A stretch of 64,000 bases of DNA, taken from the NCBI GenBank assembly GCA_964599375.1, contig CAZREW010000003.1:186001-250000 (forward strand). Reading direction: 5' to 3'. The notes beneath the pieces were generated by a model that did no database searches, was not told the origin of the DNA, and worked only from the letters and a program-made list of their open reading frames with translations. The position numbers and the translations under genes are program-made. This DNA comes from JAUWCL01 sp964599375 (GTDB lineage: Bacteria > Krumholzibacteriota > Krumholzibacteriia > Krumholzibacteriales > Krumholzibacteriaceae). Position 1 is the stretch's first letter, and each line of letters opens with the position of its first letter. Below, piece after piece: positions 1 to 8,458 of this stretch.

Positions 1-37
1 TGAAGACTGATTCCGCACCCCCCGAAAAGGAATATGG

Positions 38-2446
38 ATGGATTCAGGCGAGAGATATTCCGCATTGAAAGACGAACTTTCGCAGGCAGCAGAGAAGCTT
101 GAGCTCGGCGCGGTCCTCGGGATGGTCGCCGTGAACGCTTCGTCGGAGCGCACGAGTCAGGCTATCCTCTCGGCACATGTCCTCGACGGCCTCGAAGAGA
201 TCGAGAGGCGCCAGGACGAGACGATCGAGTTGATCAAGTCGCTACAGAAAGGCGAAGAACTGCCGGTCGCGGGCTGGAGGGACAGCGCAGGCGTACTTTC
301 CAGGATCAGGGTGGAGGGTATGACGGCTTCCGGCGAGGAACTCGCGCTCGTCGCCGCCGCGGAAAAGAAAGCGGCGGAAGTGAGCAGGTTTCTGGAGCGC
401 CGGAAGGTGGACTTTCCGTTAGTCTCGCAGCTGCTCGCCGGATTCTCCATACGCGACGACATCGTCAGAAGGATAGAAAAGACGATAGGCCCGGACTTCG
501 AGGTGCTCGACAGCGCGAGCCCCGAGCTGGCCAGGCTCAGGAAGATGACCGTCAGTCTCCGGTCGAAGCTGCGCAGGGAGTGCGCCGACTTCGTGTCATC
601 TCACACAAAGGGCAGGGGAGAGGAGTTCGTCACGGTCCGTGGTGAGAGGTTCGTGGTCTCGCTGCCCCGCGACGAGGCTTCCCACATAAAGGGCATCGTC
701 CACCACCAGAGCGGCAGTGGGGCTTCGCTTTTCATGGAGCCTCTCGAGTTCGTCGAGGAGAATAATCAGCTCGAAGCGGCTGTGCACAGGGAGAGGGACG
801 AGGTGCTCAAGATCCTCGCGGCTCTCACCGCTGAAGTATACGCCGCCAGAGACGAGCTCTCCGGCAACCAGGATAATCTCATGGCCCTGGACGCGGCATC
901 GGTCAGGGCGATGTTCGCCGTGAAGTTCCGTTGCGTAAGGCCGGCGCACAGCACTGATGGAACGCTTGTGATCAGGTCCGCAAGGCATCCGATACTCGAA
1001 AGAAGGTTTGCAGAGGAAAAAGAGGGCAGGGAAGTCACGGGCCTCGATCTCTCTTGCGGGCCGCAGCTGAAGACCCTTGTCATATCCGGTCCCAACGCCG
1101 GCGGGAAGACGGTGGCCCTGAAGACGGTCGGTCTGATCCTGCTGATGGACAGGCACGGGCTCCTGCTCCCGTGTCTCGAAGGCACGATACTGCCCGACCA
1201 TCCAGAGATATTCGTCGATATAGGCGACGATCAGTCGATAGAGAAGTCGCTCAGCACCTTCTCGTCAAGGGTGGCCAGGATGAACCGGATACTCGAACTC
1301 TCGGGCCCGGGCTCTCTTGTCCTCGTGGACGAGATAGGGGACGGGACCGATCCAGAGGAAGGAGCGGCCCTCGCGGGCGCCCTGCTCGAGGATCTCGCGC
1401 GACGCTGCGGCAGGACGGTAGTCACCACACACATGAGCTTTCTGAAAGGCTGGGCCCACGACACGGACTACGCGGAGAACGCCACGCTCGAGTTCGACCC
1501 TGACGCGCTGCAGCCCCTTTTCAGGATGAAGATGGGGATCCCGGGCCGCAGCTGGGGTATAGAGACCGCGGGCAGGATGGGGCTTCCCAGGGGAATAATA
1601 GACAGGGCAAGGGAGAACATGGCGAGCCCCTCTCTCAGGCTGGAGGAGCTTCTTGCTGATCTCGAGAGGACCGAGAAGCTTCTCGCCTCGGAACGGGAGC
1701 AGCTGCAGGGCCGGGAGGAAGAACTGGAGAACCTCGTCAGCAGATACAGGGACCGCCTGGATCATCTCGAGCAGAACCGCGAGGAGCTCGAACAGGAGGC
1801 GCGCAGGAAAGCCCTCGATATAGTCAAGTCGACCCGGATCGAGATGGAGCGGCTCGTAAAGGATATCCGCACAGCACAGGCCGAGCGCAAGGTGATCGCG
1901 CGCTCGAAGGATGAGCTCCGCAGGAAAGCGGAGCAGTTCGTGAAAGAGATAAAACCGATGCAGCCGAAGGGGGCCCCGCAGCCGGTCGATCCGGACGAGC
2001 TTGCCACCGGCCGGTGGGTCGAGATAACAAGCCTCGGCAGGAAGGGCAAGATCATCGAGATCGACGGCGGGTCTCGGATACTGGTGGAACTGCCCGGAGG
2101 AATAAGGGTAGAAACAAAGGCCGGCGACCTCGCCAGGGCGGAAAGCCCCGGGCAGGGGCCGAAGAGACCGCAGGTCAGTTACGAGATGCCTGTCAATGGA
2201 CAGGTGGAGACCGAGCTTATGATCCGTGGGCTCGAGAGGGCGGAGGCGATGGAGAAGGTGGACGCCTTCATCGACAGGGCCGCGCTGCAGGGACTTGGAA
2301 TTGTCCAGATAATCCACGGGATAGGCCGCGGCATATTGAAGCAGGCGGTCTACGACATGCTGAAAAAGGATCCCCGGGTAGCAGACGTCCATCCCGGCGA
2401 GCCGGCCCTCGGCGGTGACGGTGTGGCGATAGTGAGGCTCAAATAG
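38..2446 (+). CDS. mutS2: MutS2 family ATPase with C-terminal Smr domain
   Basis: This 802-residue protein has the full MutS2 architecture. The MutS-type ATPase core carries a Walker A motif GPNAGGKT at residues 351-358 and a Walker B motif ending in Asp431-Glu432. A long charged coiled coil follows at about 530-640, then a small beta-rich segment at about 655-705 and an Smr domain at about 722-802 with the motif IHGIGRGIL. MutS2 proteins act on branched DNA or on collided ribosomes rather than in classical mismatch repair; which role applies here cannot be read from the sequence. The usual LDLRG motif of the Smr domain reads LMIRG at 727-731, so the aspartate is replaced. The ATG at 38 follows an AAAAGG ribosome site. 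The stop codon abuts the dnaG start, so the two genes are probably one operon. Confidence 0.95.
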   Translation: MDSGERYSALKDELSQAAEKLELGAVLGMVAVNASSERTSQAILSAHVLDGLEEIERRQDETIELIKSLQKGEELPVAGWRDSAGVLSRIRVEGMTASGEELALVAAAEKKAAEVSRFLERRKVDFPLVSQLLAGFSIRDDIVRRIEKTIGPDFEVLDSASPELARLRKMTVSLRSKLRRECADFVSSHTKGRGEEFVTVRGERFVVSLPRDEASHIKGIVHHQSGSGASLFMEPLEFVEENNQLEAAVHRERDEVLKILAALTAEVYAARDELSGNQDNLMALDAASVRAMFAVKFRCVRPAHSTDGTLVIRSARHPILERRFAEEKEGREVTGLDLSCGPQLKTLVISGPNAGGKTVALKTVGLILLMDRHGLLLPCLEGTILPDHPEIFVDIGDDQSIEKSLSTFSSRVARMNRILELSGPGSLVLVDEIGDGTDPEEGAALAGALLEDLARRCGRTVVTTHMSFLKGWAHDTDYAENATLEFDPDALQPLFRMKMGIPGRSWGIETAGRMGLPRGIIDRARENMASPSLRLEELLADLERTEKLLASEREQLQGREEELENLVSRYRDRLDHLEQNREELEQEARRKALDIVKSTRIEMERLVKDIRTAQAERKVIARSKDELRRKAEQFVKEIKPMQPKGAPQPVDPDELATGRWVEITSLGRKGKIIEIDGGSRILVELPGGIRVETKAGDLARAESPGQGPKRPQVSYEMPVNGQVETELMIRGLERAEAMEKVDAFIDRAALQGLGIVQIIHGIGRGILKQAVYDMLKKDPRVADVHPGEPALGGDGVAIVRLK

Positions 2447-4216
2447 ATGATACCGGACAACGTGATAGACGATATCAGGGAGCGGACTGACATCGTGGAG
2501 GTGATCGGCGGGGTCCTGGACCTCAAGCGGGCGGGACGCAACTTCAAAGCGCACTGCCCGTTTCACGGCGAGAAGACGCCGAGCTTCATGGTCAGCCCCG
2601 ACAAGCAGATCTACCACTGCTTCGGCTGCGGCAAGGGCGGGAACGTCTACAGCTTCCTGATGGAATATGAGGGTATCGGGTTCGTCGAGGCCGTAAGGGA
2701 GCTGGCCGGTCCGCTTGACATCGATGTCGACAGGTATCTTACCGGCAGTGAGGACCGCAGCAAGTTCGATCCGTACTACAAGGCGATGGAGTTCGCCGAG
2801 TCCCATTTCAGGAAGGGGCTGGAGGAGAGCGGGGAGGCCTCAAGCTACCTCCAGCGGAGGGGTTTCGGAAGGGAACTGATCGAAAGCTACAGGATAGGGT
2901 TCGCGGCCCCCTCGTGGGAATCCCTGTACAGGGCGGCGACTGAGGCCGGTATAAGGAAGGAGATGCTCCTCGAGACGGGGCTCATAATGAGGAGCAGGGG
3001 CACGACGGGATACAGGGACTATTTCAGGAACCGCATAATGTTTCCTATCCGTAACATCGCGGGGCGTGTCGTGGGCTTCGCGGGGCGCGTCATGGACGAT
3101 TCCGAGCCGAAATACCTCAATTCGATGGAGAATCCGATATACCACAAGGGCAAGATCCTGTATGGCCTCGACCAGACGAAGGACGACATCCGTAAATCCA
3201 GAACTGCTATTATAGTAGAGGGTTATGTAGACCATCTGATGCTGTGGCAGAGTGGGATAACCAATATATGCGCTGTCTGCGGCACTTCACTAACGGAAGA
3301 TCAGGCCAGACTCCTTGCACGATATGCTAAACGTATATATATTATCAATGACGGTGACAGAGCGGGAGTACGAGCGGCAGTAAGGGCGGCTGACCAGCTT
3401 ATCGTAGAGGGGCTGGAGACAAGTATCGTCATCCTGCCGGAAAACGAGGATCCCGACAGTTTCATAAGAAAAGAAGGAGTAGAGGCTCTCCATAAGTCGA
3501 TGAGTTCTGCTCCTGATTATTTTAATTACCTCCAGGGCGAGGCCCTCAAAGGGGCAAGGACCGCGTCGCGAAAGCGGCAGGTCGTTGAGCACCTTCTGTC
3601 GACGCTCTCACGGGTCGAGGACGGGGTGAGGCAGGAAATACTGCTGCAGGAAGTATCCCGCCTGTTCGAGATCCCACTGGAGACGCTGAGATCGAGCCTG
3701 AGGCCCGGGAAGAGACGTAAGCCGCCTGTCGAAAGCCGTGTTCGGCAAACCGTCACAAAAAGAGAAGAGAACCAGAAGATGATGTTCAGGATAGCGCTGA
3801 CAAGCGCTGAACTGAGCGCCCTGGTAGTCGACAATATCATCGAGGAGGATCTCGAAGGGGAGAGCTACAGGAAGCTTCTGAAAGCCCTCAGCTCGGCCGT
3901 CGAGAACGAGGTCGATCCTGCCGGGCCGAAGTTCGCCGGCGCGATCAGCGACCCTGAGCTCTCGGCGCTGGTGGCGGAGATAGCCCTTGCCGATCCGCCG
4001 CCCGGGCCGGCCCGCGAAATCATTCTGGATACGCTGCTGTGGATAAAGAAGGCGTCCCTGAAGGCCGAGATGACCGAGATGAAGGAGCGCCTCAGGCAGC
4101 TCGAAACGGAAGGTTCGGACGAGACATCATCCGAGAGGATCGGGATAGTTTCGTCCTATATACAGATAGAGAGAGAGCTCGGCAAGCTGGATATCAAGGA
4201 GGATTCTGAGTCTTGA
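2447..4216 (+). CDS. dnaG: DNA primase
   Basis: DNA primase makes RNA primers at the replication fork. The 589-residue product has the CHC2 zinc finger at the N terminus (Cys37, His40, Cys58, Cys61), an RNA polymerase-like core, and a TOPRIM domain with catalytic Glu258 and the acidic pair Asp302/Asp304 in the motif NDGDRAG. The last 150 residues are helical and would be the helicase-binding region. The length is normal for the family. The ATG at 2447 begins directly after the mutS2 stop, and the gene's TGA overlaps the rpoD start by one base. The dnaG-rpoD order is the classical macromolecular synthesis arrangement, here without rpsU in front. Confidence 0.97.
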   Translation: MIPDNVIDDIRERTDIVEVIGGVLDLKRAGRNFKAHCPFHGEKTPSFMVSPDKQIYHCFGCGKGGNVYSFLMEYEGIGFVEAVRELAGPLDIDVDRYLTGSEDRSKFDPYYKAMEFAESHFRKGLEESGEASSYLQRRGFGRELIESYRIGFAAPSWESLYRAATEAGIRKEMLLETGLIMRSRGTTGYRDYFRNRIMFPIRNIAGRVVGFAGRVMDDSEPKYLNSMENPIYHKGKILYGLDQTKDDIRKSRTAIIVEGYVDHLMLWQSGITNICAVCGTSLTEDQARLLARYAKRIYIINDGDRAGVRAAVRAADQLIVEGLETSIVILPENEDPDSFIRKEGVEALHKSMSSAPDYFNYLQGEALKGARTASRKRQVVEHLLSTLSRVEDGVRQEILLQEVSRLFEIPLETLRSSLRPGKRRKPPVESRVRQTVTKREENQKMMFRIALTSAELSALVVDNIIEEDLEGESYRKLLKALSSAVENEVDPAGPKFAGAISDPELSALVAEIALADPPPGPAREIILDTLLWIKKASLKAEMTEMKERLRQLETEGSDETSSERIGIVSSYIQIERELGKLDIKEDSES

Positions 4217-5967
4217 TGGATCTCGACAGGATTGAAGAAGTTCTCGTGGAAATCCGGAAAATCGCCGGTGATAAGGGATACGTCCTCCATGAGGAGATCG
4301 AGGGACTTGTAGGCACGGAGTTCGATCCCGAGGATATCATTCCCCTCTATGACAAGCTCAGCGAGGAGAGGATCGAGTTCTTCGATTCCGATGAGAAGGC
4401 CCGGATGAAGATCGACGCCCAGGTCAAGCGTGAGCAGAAGGAAGCCAAAAAGGCCGACGAGGAACTCACTACCGGGGTCCGATACGACGATCCGGTTAGG
4501 ATGTACCTGCGCGAGATGGGCAAGGTCCCCCTGCTCGACCGCGAGGGCGAGATCGAGATAGCCAAGCGCATAGAGGCCGGGAACGCCAAGGTCGTTCACG
4601 CGATATTCAACCTGCCTTCGACCACAAATCGGCTCATCGCGTACATCGAGCGGATCGAGGCGGAAGAGATCCGTCTGGAGGACGTCATTCAGCTCGAGTC
4701 CGGAGGGCTTCACCCGCATTACACGGGCAAGAAGGAACAGAAGAAGTATACATCGGTACTGAAGCAGATGATCAAGCTGCGCGATGAGACAGAAGCGATA
4801 AAAGCTCAGCTCCGCAAGCGGATCAGCAAGAAGAGGGAAGCCGATCTGACCAAGACGCTCGAGGAGAAGAACAAGAAACTCAAGGAAAAATATTCCAGGA
4901 TCAAGCTTCATCCTACGCAGATCGCATGGATAGTCGACTGCAACAAGGAGATACTCCAGGAACTCGAGAAGCAGTACAAGGAGCTTAACGAGTACGAGAA
5001 GTTCATCGGCATGACCGCGGATGAGGTCCGGGACGCCATCAAGATCATGGGGGGACGTTCCACCAAGGCCAAGTCCGAGCTGAAGAAGAAGCTCAAGTGG
5101 TCAAAGGAGAACCTCGCCGATTTCGCCGCCAGGATAAAGGTGATCGAGCGCGAGTGCCACCAGATAGAGAAGCGGGAGAATGTCGAATACATCTCGCTGA
5201 AGAAGACAATGCGAGACGTAAGGTACGGGGAGCGTAAGGCCGAGCGCGCGAAGCAGGAGATGATCGAGGCGAACGTCCGGCTCGTGATCTCGATCGCGAA
5301 GCGCTACACGAACAGGGGCCTCGAGTTCCTCGACCTGATCCAGGAGGGAAACAGCGGCCTCATGCGCGCGGTCGACAAGTTCGATTACCGCAAGGGTTAC
5401 AAGTTCAGCACATACGCGACGTGGTGGATCAGGCAGGCGATTACCAGGGCGATAGCCGACCAGGCGAGGACGATCAGGGTGCCGGTCCACATGATCGAGG
5501 CCATAAACAAGGTCTCGCGTACCCAGCGCAAGCTTATCCAGGAGTTCGGCCGCGAACCGACCCCTGAAGAGGTCGCAAGCCGCCTCGATTATCCCGTCGG
5601 CAAGGTCAAGAGCGTGATGAAGGCCTCGATGGAGCCGATATCGCTCGACAGGCCGATAGGTGAGGACGACGACAGCAACCTAAGCGACTTCATCGAGGAT
5701 ACCGGCGCCTCATCGCCCGATCAGACGGCGGCCCATTCGATGCTCAAGGACCAGGTCGCAAGAGTGCTCGCCACGCTGACCCCGAGGGAGGAGAAGGTCG
5801 TGAGGCTGCGGTTCGGGCTCGGCGACGGGACACCGAGGACCCTCGAAGAGGTAGGCACGATCTTCAAGGTGACCAGGGAGAGGGTGCGGCAGATCGAGGC
5901 GAAGGCTCTCAGGAAGCTCATGCACCCGAGCCGCGCGAGGAAGTTGAAGGGTTACATAGACATATAG
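4216..5967 (+). CDS. rpoD: RNA polymerase primary sigma factor (sigma-70)
   Basis: This is the housekeeping sigma factor. It has an N-terminal region 1.1-like segment, region 1.2 near residue 95 (DPVRMYLREMGKV), a long lysine-rich non-conserved insert to about residue 330, region 2 with the near-invariant NVRLVISIAKRYTNRGLEF and the -10 recognition stretch YKFSTYATWWIRQAITRA, region 3, and region 4 with the helix-turn-helix ending RERVRQIEAKALRKL. I chose the ATG at 4216, which overlaps the dnaG TGA by one base; an in-frame TTG three bases upstream is the alternative. The plain sigma-70 type promoters listed in this window fit such a factor. Confidence 0.97.
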   Translation: MDLDRIEEVLVEIRKIAGDKGYVLHEEIEGLVGTEFDPEDIIPLYDKLSEERIEFFDSDEKARMKIDAQVKREQKEAKKADEELTTGVRYDDPVRMYLREMGKVPLLDREGEIEIAKRIEAGNAKVVHAIFNLPSTTNRLIAYIERIEAEEIRLEDVIQLESGGLHPHYTGKKEQKKYTSVLKQMIKLRDETEAIKAQLRKRISKKREADLTKTLEEKNKKLKEKYSRIKLHPTQIAWIVDCNKEILQELEKQYKELNEYEKFIGMTADEVRDAIKIMGGRSTKAKSELKKKLKWSKENLADFAARIKVIERECHQIEKRENVEYISLKKTMRDVRYGERKAERAKQEMIEANVRLVISIAKRYTNRGLEFLDLIQEGNSGLMRAVDKFDYRKGYKFSTYATWWIRQAITRAIADQARTIRVPVHMIEAINKVSRTQRKLIQEFGREPTPEEVASRLDYPVGKVKSVMKASMEPISLDRPIGEDDDSNLSDFIEDTGASSPDQTAAHSMLKDQVARVLATLTPREEKVVRLRFGLGDGTPRTLEEVGTIFKVTRERVRQIEAKALRKLMHPSRARKLKGYIDI

Positions 5968-6005
5968 GCATCAAGGGCAAGCGCATCCATTGATAGAAAA
6001 AATAA

Positions 6006-6034
6006 TTGCAGGAGCGGGGGGAGCGTGTTAGATT
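6006..6034 (+). promoter_or_regulatory. candidate promoter for the CAU tRNA
   Basis: TTGCAG (6006-6011) and TAGATT (6029-6034) are separated by 17 bases. Transcription would start near 6041, about 25 bases before the mature tRNA. This is a pattern match by eye. Confidence 0.5.
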
Positions 6035-6065
6035 TTCCGCCTGCCAGTCCTGACAAGAAGATTCA

Positions 6066-6137
6066 GGGCCCATAGCTCAGCGGTAGAGCTCCCGGCTCAT
6101 AACCGGTCGGTCACAGGTTCGAATCCTGTTGGGCCCA
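6066..6137 (+). tRNA. tRNA with CAU anticodon (elongator Met, or Ile2 if lysidine-modified)
   Basis: The 72-base sequence folds into a full cloverleaf. The acceptor stem is GGGCCCA (6066-6072) with TGGGCCC (6130-6136) and discriminator A at 6137. The D stem is GCTC/GAGC, the anticodon loop is CTCATAA with anticodon CAT, and the T arm is ACAGG-TTCGAAT-CCTGT. No CCA is encoded. The anticodon stem's outer pair is a C-T mismatch. The first acceptor pair is G-C, and the anticodon stem lacks the triple G-C set of initiators, so it is not tRNA-fMet. A CAU tRNA just downstream of rpoD occurs in other bacteria. Confidence 0.95.
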
Positions 6138-6144
6138 TTCATCC

Positions 6145-6176
6145 CATCGCCGCCCCGCTTTTGCGGGGCGGCGATG
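6145..6176 (+). terminator. strong hairpin after the tRNA, probable terminator
   Basis: A perfect 14-base-pair stem (CATCGCCGCCCCGC and its complement) closes a TTTT loop eight bases after the tRNA. No T tract follows, so it may act as a processing or weak termination signal rather than a textbook intrinsic terminator. Confidence 0.55.
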
Positions 6177-6181
6177 CTGTA

Positions 6182-6210
6182 TGGACTCCGCATGCACGGC
6201 GTGCTATAAT
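6182..6210 (+). promoter_or_regulatory. candidate promoter for the exported protein gene at 6244
   Basis: TGGACT (6182-6187) and a consensus TATAAT (6205-6210) are 17 bases apart. It sits right after the tRNA hairpin. Because it occupies the region upstream of 6244, it argues against translation starting at the in-frame ATG at 6181. Confidence 0.6.
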
Positions 6211-6243
6211 CTCCTTTCCTTAACCATCCTTCAGGAGGTTTCT

Positions 6244-6753
6244 ATGCGTCACTTTCTTATAATTGTGCTTGCAGTCTCAATCCTTCTTCCAGTAACAGTG
6301 CGCTCTCAGCAGAAGACCACCGATTTCTCGGGGAAGTGGCAGATCAACAAGGAGATGAGCGACTTCGGAACCGGCCGGGACGGAAAGAAGCGGAACCCCC
6401 GGTCCTCGACGATGGAGATCGAGCAGGACGTCAAAGACCTGAAGGTAACGATGATCCGCACCGACCGCGAGGGCAAGGAGCAGAAGACTAAGCTCAAGTA
6501 TTCCCTGGAAGGAAAGAAGACCGAGAACAAGACAGATTTCGGCAAACAGGAGTCAGTGGTAAAATGGCTCGAGGACGGACAGGCCCTCGAGATCACCTCC
6601 TCGATGCACGGTAAACGCGGTGACATGGAGTTCGACATGGAATCGGTACAGACCTGGTCGCTGGTCGAAGGCCGTCTCGTCATTGAATCGGTCCGCTCCA
6701 CGCCCAGGGGGGATATGAAGACAAAAGCCGTCTACGACAGAGAGACCAAGTGA
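6244..6753 (+). CDS. exported protein, lipocalin-like, function unknown
   Basis: The 169-residue product begins with a signal peptide (MRHFLIIVLAVSILLPVTVRS, cleaved near residue 21-22). The mature part is hydrophilic, rich in charged beta strands, and opens with DFSGKWQINKEMSDF, a phrase typical of small secreted proteins with a lipocalin-like beta-barrel. The start at 6244 has a strong AGGAGGTT site and lies downstream of a consensus promoter. The stop overlaps the next ATG by one base, so this gene heads a short operon with the cupin gene. No catalytic residues are recognisable; a periplasmic binding role is only a guess. Confidence 0.8.
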   Translation: MRHFLIIVLAVSILLPVTVRSQQKTTDFSGKWQINKEMSDFGTGRDGKKRNPRSSTMEIEQDVKDLKVTMIRTDREGKEQKTKLKYSLEGKKTENKTDFGKQESVVKWLEDGQALEITSSMHGKRGDMEFDMESVQTWSLVEGRLVIESVRSTPRGDMKTKAVYDRETK

Positions 6754-7058
6754 TGCACAGGGTGGATTTCGATATTCTCGAGTGGGAATCCCCTCTGCCC
6801 GGCGTGAGGCAGAAGGTATTCAGGGAGGGGGACCGGCGGGTCCGCATGGTGGAGTACTCCCCTGATATGCCGCCTCACTGGTGCGAGGGGGGGCACCACG
6901 GGTATATCCTGAAGGGTCGTCTCGAGGTAGAGTTCGATTCGGGGACCGAGGTATTCGAGGCAGGTGACGGGGTCTTTATCCCGGACGGTCCGCAGCACCG
7001 GCACAGGGCGAGAGTCCTTACCGACACAGTCCGTGTCTTGTTCGTGGAGGATATCTGA
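6753..7058 (+). CDS. small cupin-domain protein
   Basis: The 101-residue product is a single cupin barrel. Motif 1 is around residues 37-55 (PHWCEGGHHGYILKGRLEV), with candidate metal ligands His, His and His/Glu. Motif 2 is at about 70-84 (GDGVFIPDGPQHRHRA). Small stand-alone cupins act as metal-dependent dioxygenases, isomerases or ligand sensors, and the reaction cannot be told from sequence. The ATG at 6753 overlaps the TGA of the preceding gene; an in-frame GTG three bases upstream is an alternative. The tautomerase-family gene 19 bases downstream may share the transcript. Confidence 0.85.
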   Translation: MHRVDFDILEWESPLPGVRQKVFREGDRRVRMVEYSPDMPPHWCEGGHHGYILKGRLEVEFDSGTEVFEAGDGVFIPDGPQHRHRARVLTDTVRVLFVEDI

Positions 7059-7077
7059 CCCTCTGGAGGTAATCGAC

Positions 7078-7458
7078 ATGCCCCAGATCATATTGGAGTA
7101 CTCGTCCAACATAAGGCAGAAGGTGGAGAGCGAGGCGCTCCTCGGCGAGATATCCTCGATCATATCAGCAGCGGGGGATATACCTGTCGAGGACTTCAAG
7201 AGCAGGCTTGTCAGGAGAGAGGAGTTCCTTGTCGGGGAGGGAGGAGGAAGAGACGCCTTCGTCCATCTCGAGATCGGTCTCTTCGCTGGAAGGCCGCACG
7301 AGGTCAAGAGGCGGATCGGCGAGGACTGCATCGAGTACCTCGAGGAGTATTTTGCGCCATCGGCGCATGAACTCTCCCTGCAGACAACCGTAGAGATAAG
7401 GGAGATCGAAAAAGAGGCGTACTTCAAGGCGGTTCCGGGAAAACAGGGACAGGAGTGA
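7078..7458 (+). CDS. 5-carboxymethyl-2-hydroxymuconate isomerase family (tautomerase superfamily)
   Basis: The 126-residue protein starts MPQIILEYSSNI, giving the N-terminal proline (after Met removal) that serves as the catalytic base in the tautomerase superfamily. Length and pattern (LEYS near the start, the VHLEIGLFAGR stretch in the middle) fit the HpaF/CHMI family, which isomerises 5-carboxymethyl-2-hydroxymuconate in homoprotocatechuate breakdown. No other aromatic degradation gene is nearby, so the substrate here is uncertain. The start at 7078 has a TGGAGGT site; the reading frame is open further upstream but overlaps the cupin gene. Confidence 0.8.
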   Translation: MPQIILEYSSNIRQKVESEALLGEISSIISAAGDIPVEDFKSRLVRREEFLVGEGGGRDAFVHLEIGLFAGRPHEVKRRIGEDCIEYLEEYFAPSAHELSLQTTVEIREIEKEAYFKAVPGKQGQE

Positions 7459-7463
7459 TTATT

Positions 7464-7811
7464 ATGGAACAGAATCCTGAAGCCAGAAAATGGGCGGCCC
7501 TGTGCCACATCGTCGCGCTCAGCGGACTTATCGGGAACGGTGTGGGATTTGTTCTTGGGCCCCTGGTAGTCTGGCTGATCAAGAAGGATGATTACCCTTT
7601 TGTTGAGGAGCAGGGCAAGGAAGCGATCAACTTCCAGATAACGATGACCATTGCCGCTATAATCAGCGGAATCCTTACTCTCATCGTCGTAGGCTTCTTT
7701 CTGCTTGTAGCGGTCGGTATCGTGATGATCGTGTTCCCGATCGTAGCTGCGGTCAAGGCGAGCAACGGGGAAGCGTTCAGATATCCTTTTACCATCAGAT
7801 TCCTTACCTAG
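7464..7811 (+). CDS. DUF4870 (Tic20-like) membrane protein
   Basis: The 115-residue protein shows the DUF4870 pattern: an N-terminal WAALCHIVALSGLI helix, GFVLGPLVVWLIKKDDYPFV, the conserved EQGKEAINFQ phrase, and a C-terminal pair of hydrophobic helices ending AVKASNGEAFRYPF. It would span the inner membrane three or four times. The function of the family is unknown. I chose ATG 7464, with AGGAG at 7451-7455; an in-frame GTG at 7455 overlaps the tautomerase gene. Confidence 0.85.
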   Translation: MEQNPEARKWAALCHIVALSGLIGNGVGFVLGPLVVWLIKKDDYPFVEEQGKEAINFQITMTIAAIISGILTLIVVGFFLLVAVGIVMIVFPIVAAVKASNGEAFRYPFTIRFLT

Positions 7812-7835
7812 GGAACGGCACGAACGGAGAGAATA

Positions 7836-8297
7836 CTGAAGGCATATCTTGTAAGGCACGCGCAGCCCGTAAGCGCTGCGGTCGATCCTGCCAGGCCCCT
7901 GTCGAGAGAGGGGATCCGCGAAATAGAAAAGGTCGCTGATCATCTTGCCAGGCGCGGAGACGTCCGGCCCGAGATCATCATCCACAGTGGAAAGACAAGG
8001 GCCAGGCAGACAGCGGAGATCCTCGCTTCGCGGCTCGATCCTCCCGGCGGGGTGAGGGAGGAGAAAGGGCTGGAGCCTGAAGATGAGGTCGCCGGCTGGG
8101 AGATATACCTTGCCTCGTCGCCGGGCGCGATGCTGGTCGGTCACATGCCGTTCATGGGGCTGCTCTCGTGCGAGCTGACCGGGGGAGATGTCTGTGGGTG
8201 GAACACTGAGTTCAGGACCGCCGAGGTCTCTTGCTACGAACGGCTCGTCGGAGAGGACTGGAACCTCCTCTGGCATATAGCTCCGGAAGATATATAA
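7836..8297 (+). CDS. sixA: SixA-type phosphohistidine phosphatase, probable CTG start
   Basis: Read from the CTG at 7836 the product is 153 residues, close to the length of E. coli SixA. It opens (M)KAYLVRHAQP, the RH motif of the histidine phosphatase superfamily at residues 7-8, where the histidine takes the phosphate. It also has the ARPLSREG phrase, the IIHSGKTRARQTAEIL motif at about 51-66, and VGHMP near residue 109 with the second catalytic histidine. No in-frame ATG, GTG or TTG exists between the preceding stop (7809-7811) and a GTG at 8052 that would remove the catalytic half. GGAG at 7826-7829 is correctly spaced for CTG 7836. SixA enzymes dephosphorylate phosphohistidine on phosphorelay or PTS-type proteins. 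Either the gene uses a rare start or an ATG was mutated or misread. Confidence 0.85.
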   Translation: MKAYLVRHAQPVSAAVDPARPLSREGIREIEKVADHLARRGDVRPEIIIHSGKTRARQTAEILASRLDPPGGVREEKGLEPEDEVAGWEIYLASSPGAMLVGHMPFMGLLSCELTGGDVCGWNTEFRTAEVSCYERLVGEDWNLLWHIAPEDI

Positions 8298-8458
8298 ACC
8301 GGCCTGAAGATTGCGTTGGATTTCCTATGATTGCGGGGCGTCGTGGGGTGCGGGAAGCTATATTGCTGATATAAAATAAGTTATGTCGCGCGGCATGTAT
8401 CGCACGGCTGTAACACGCTATTTTACATGGCTTTACTTTGCAATGGCGGGAGTCGATA

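Noticed and set aside
1265..2806. A 513-codon minus-strand open frame across mutS2/dnaG
   Set aside because: It is antisense to well-supported mutS2 and dnaG, has no recognisable motif, and is explained by GC-rich codon bias leaving the opposite strand open.
6732..8276. A 514-codon minus-strand open frame opposite the cupin, tautomerase, DUF4870 and sixA genes
   Set aside because: Four small genes with clear families and ribosome sites occupy the plus strand; the reverse translation has no family features.
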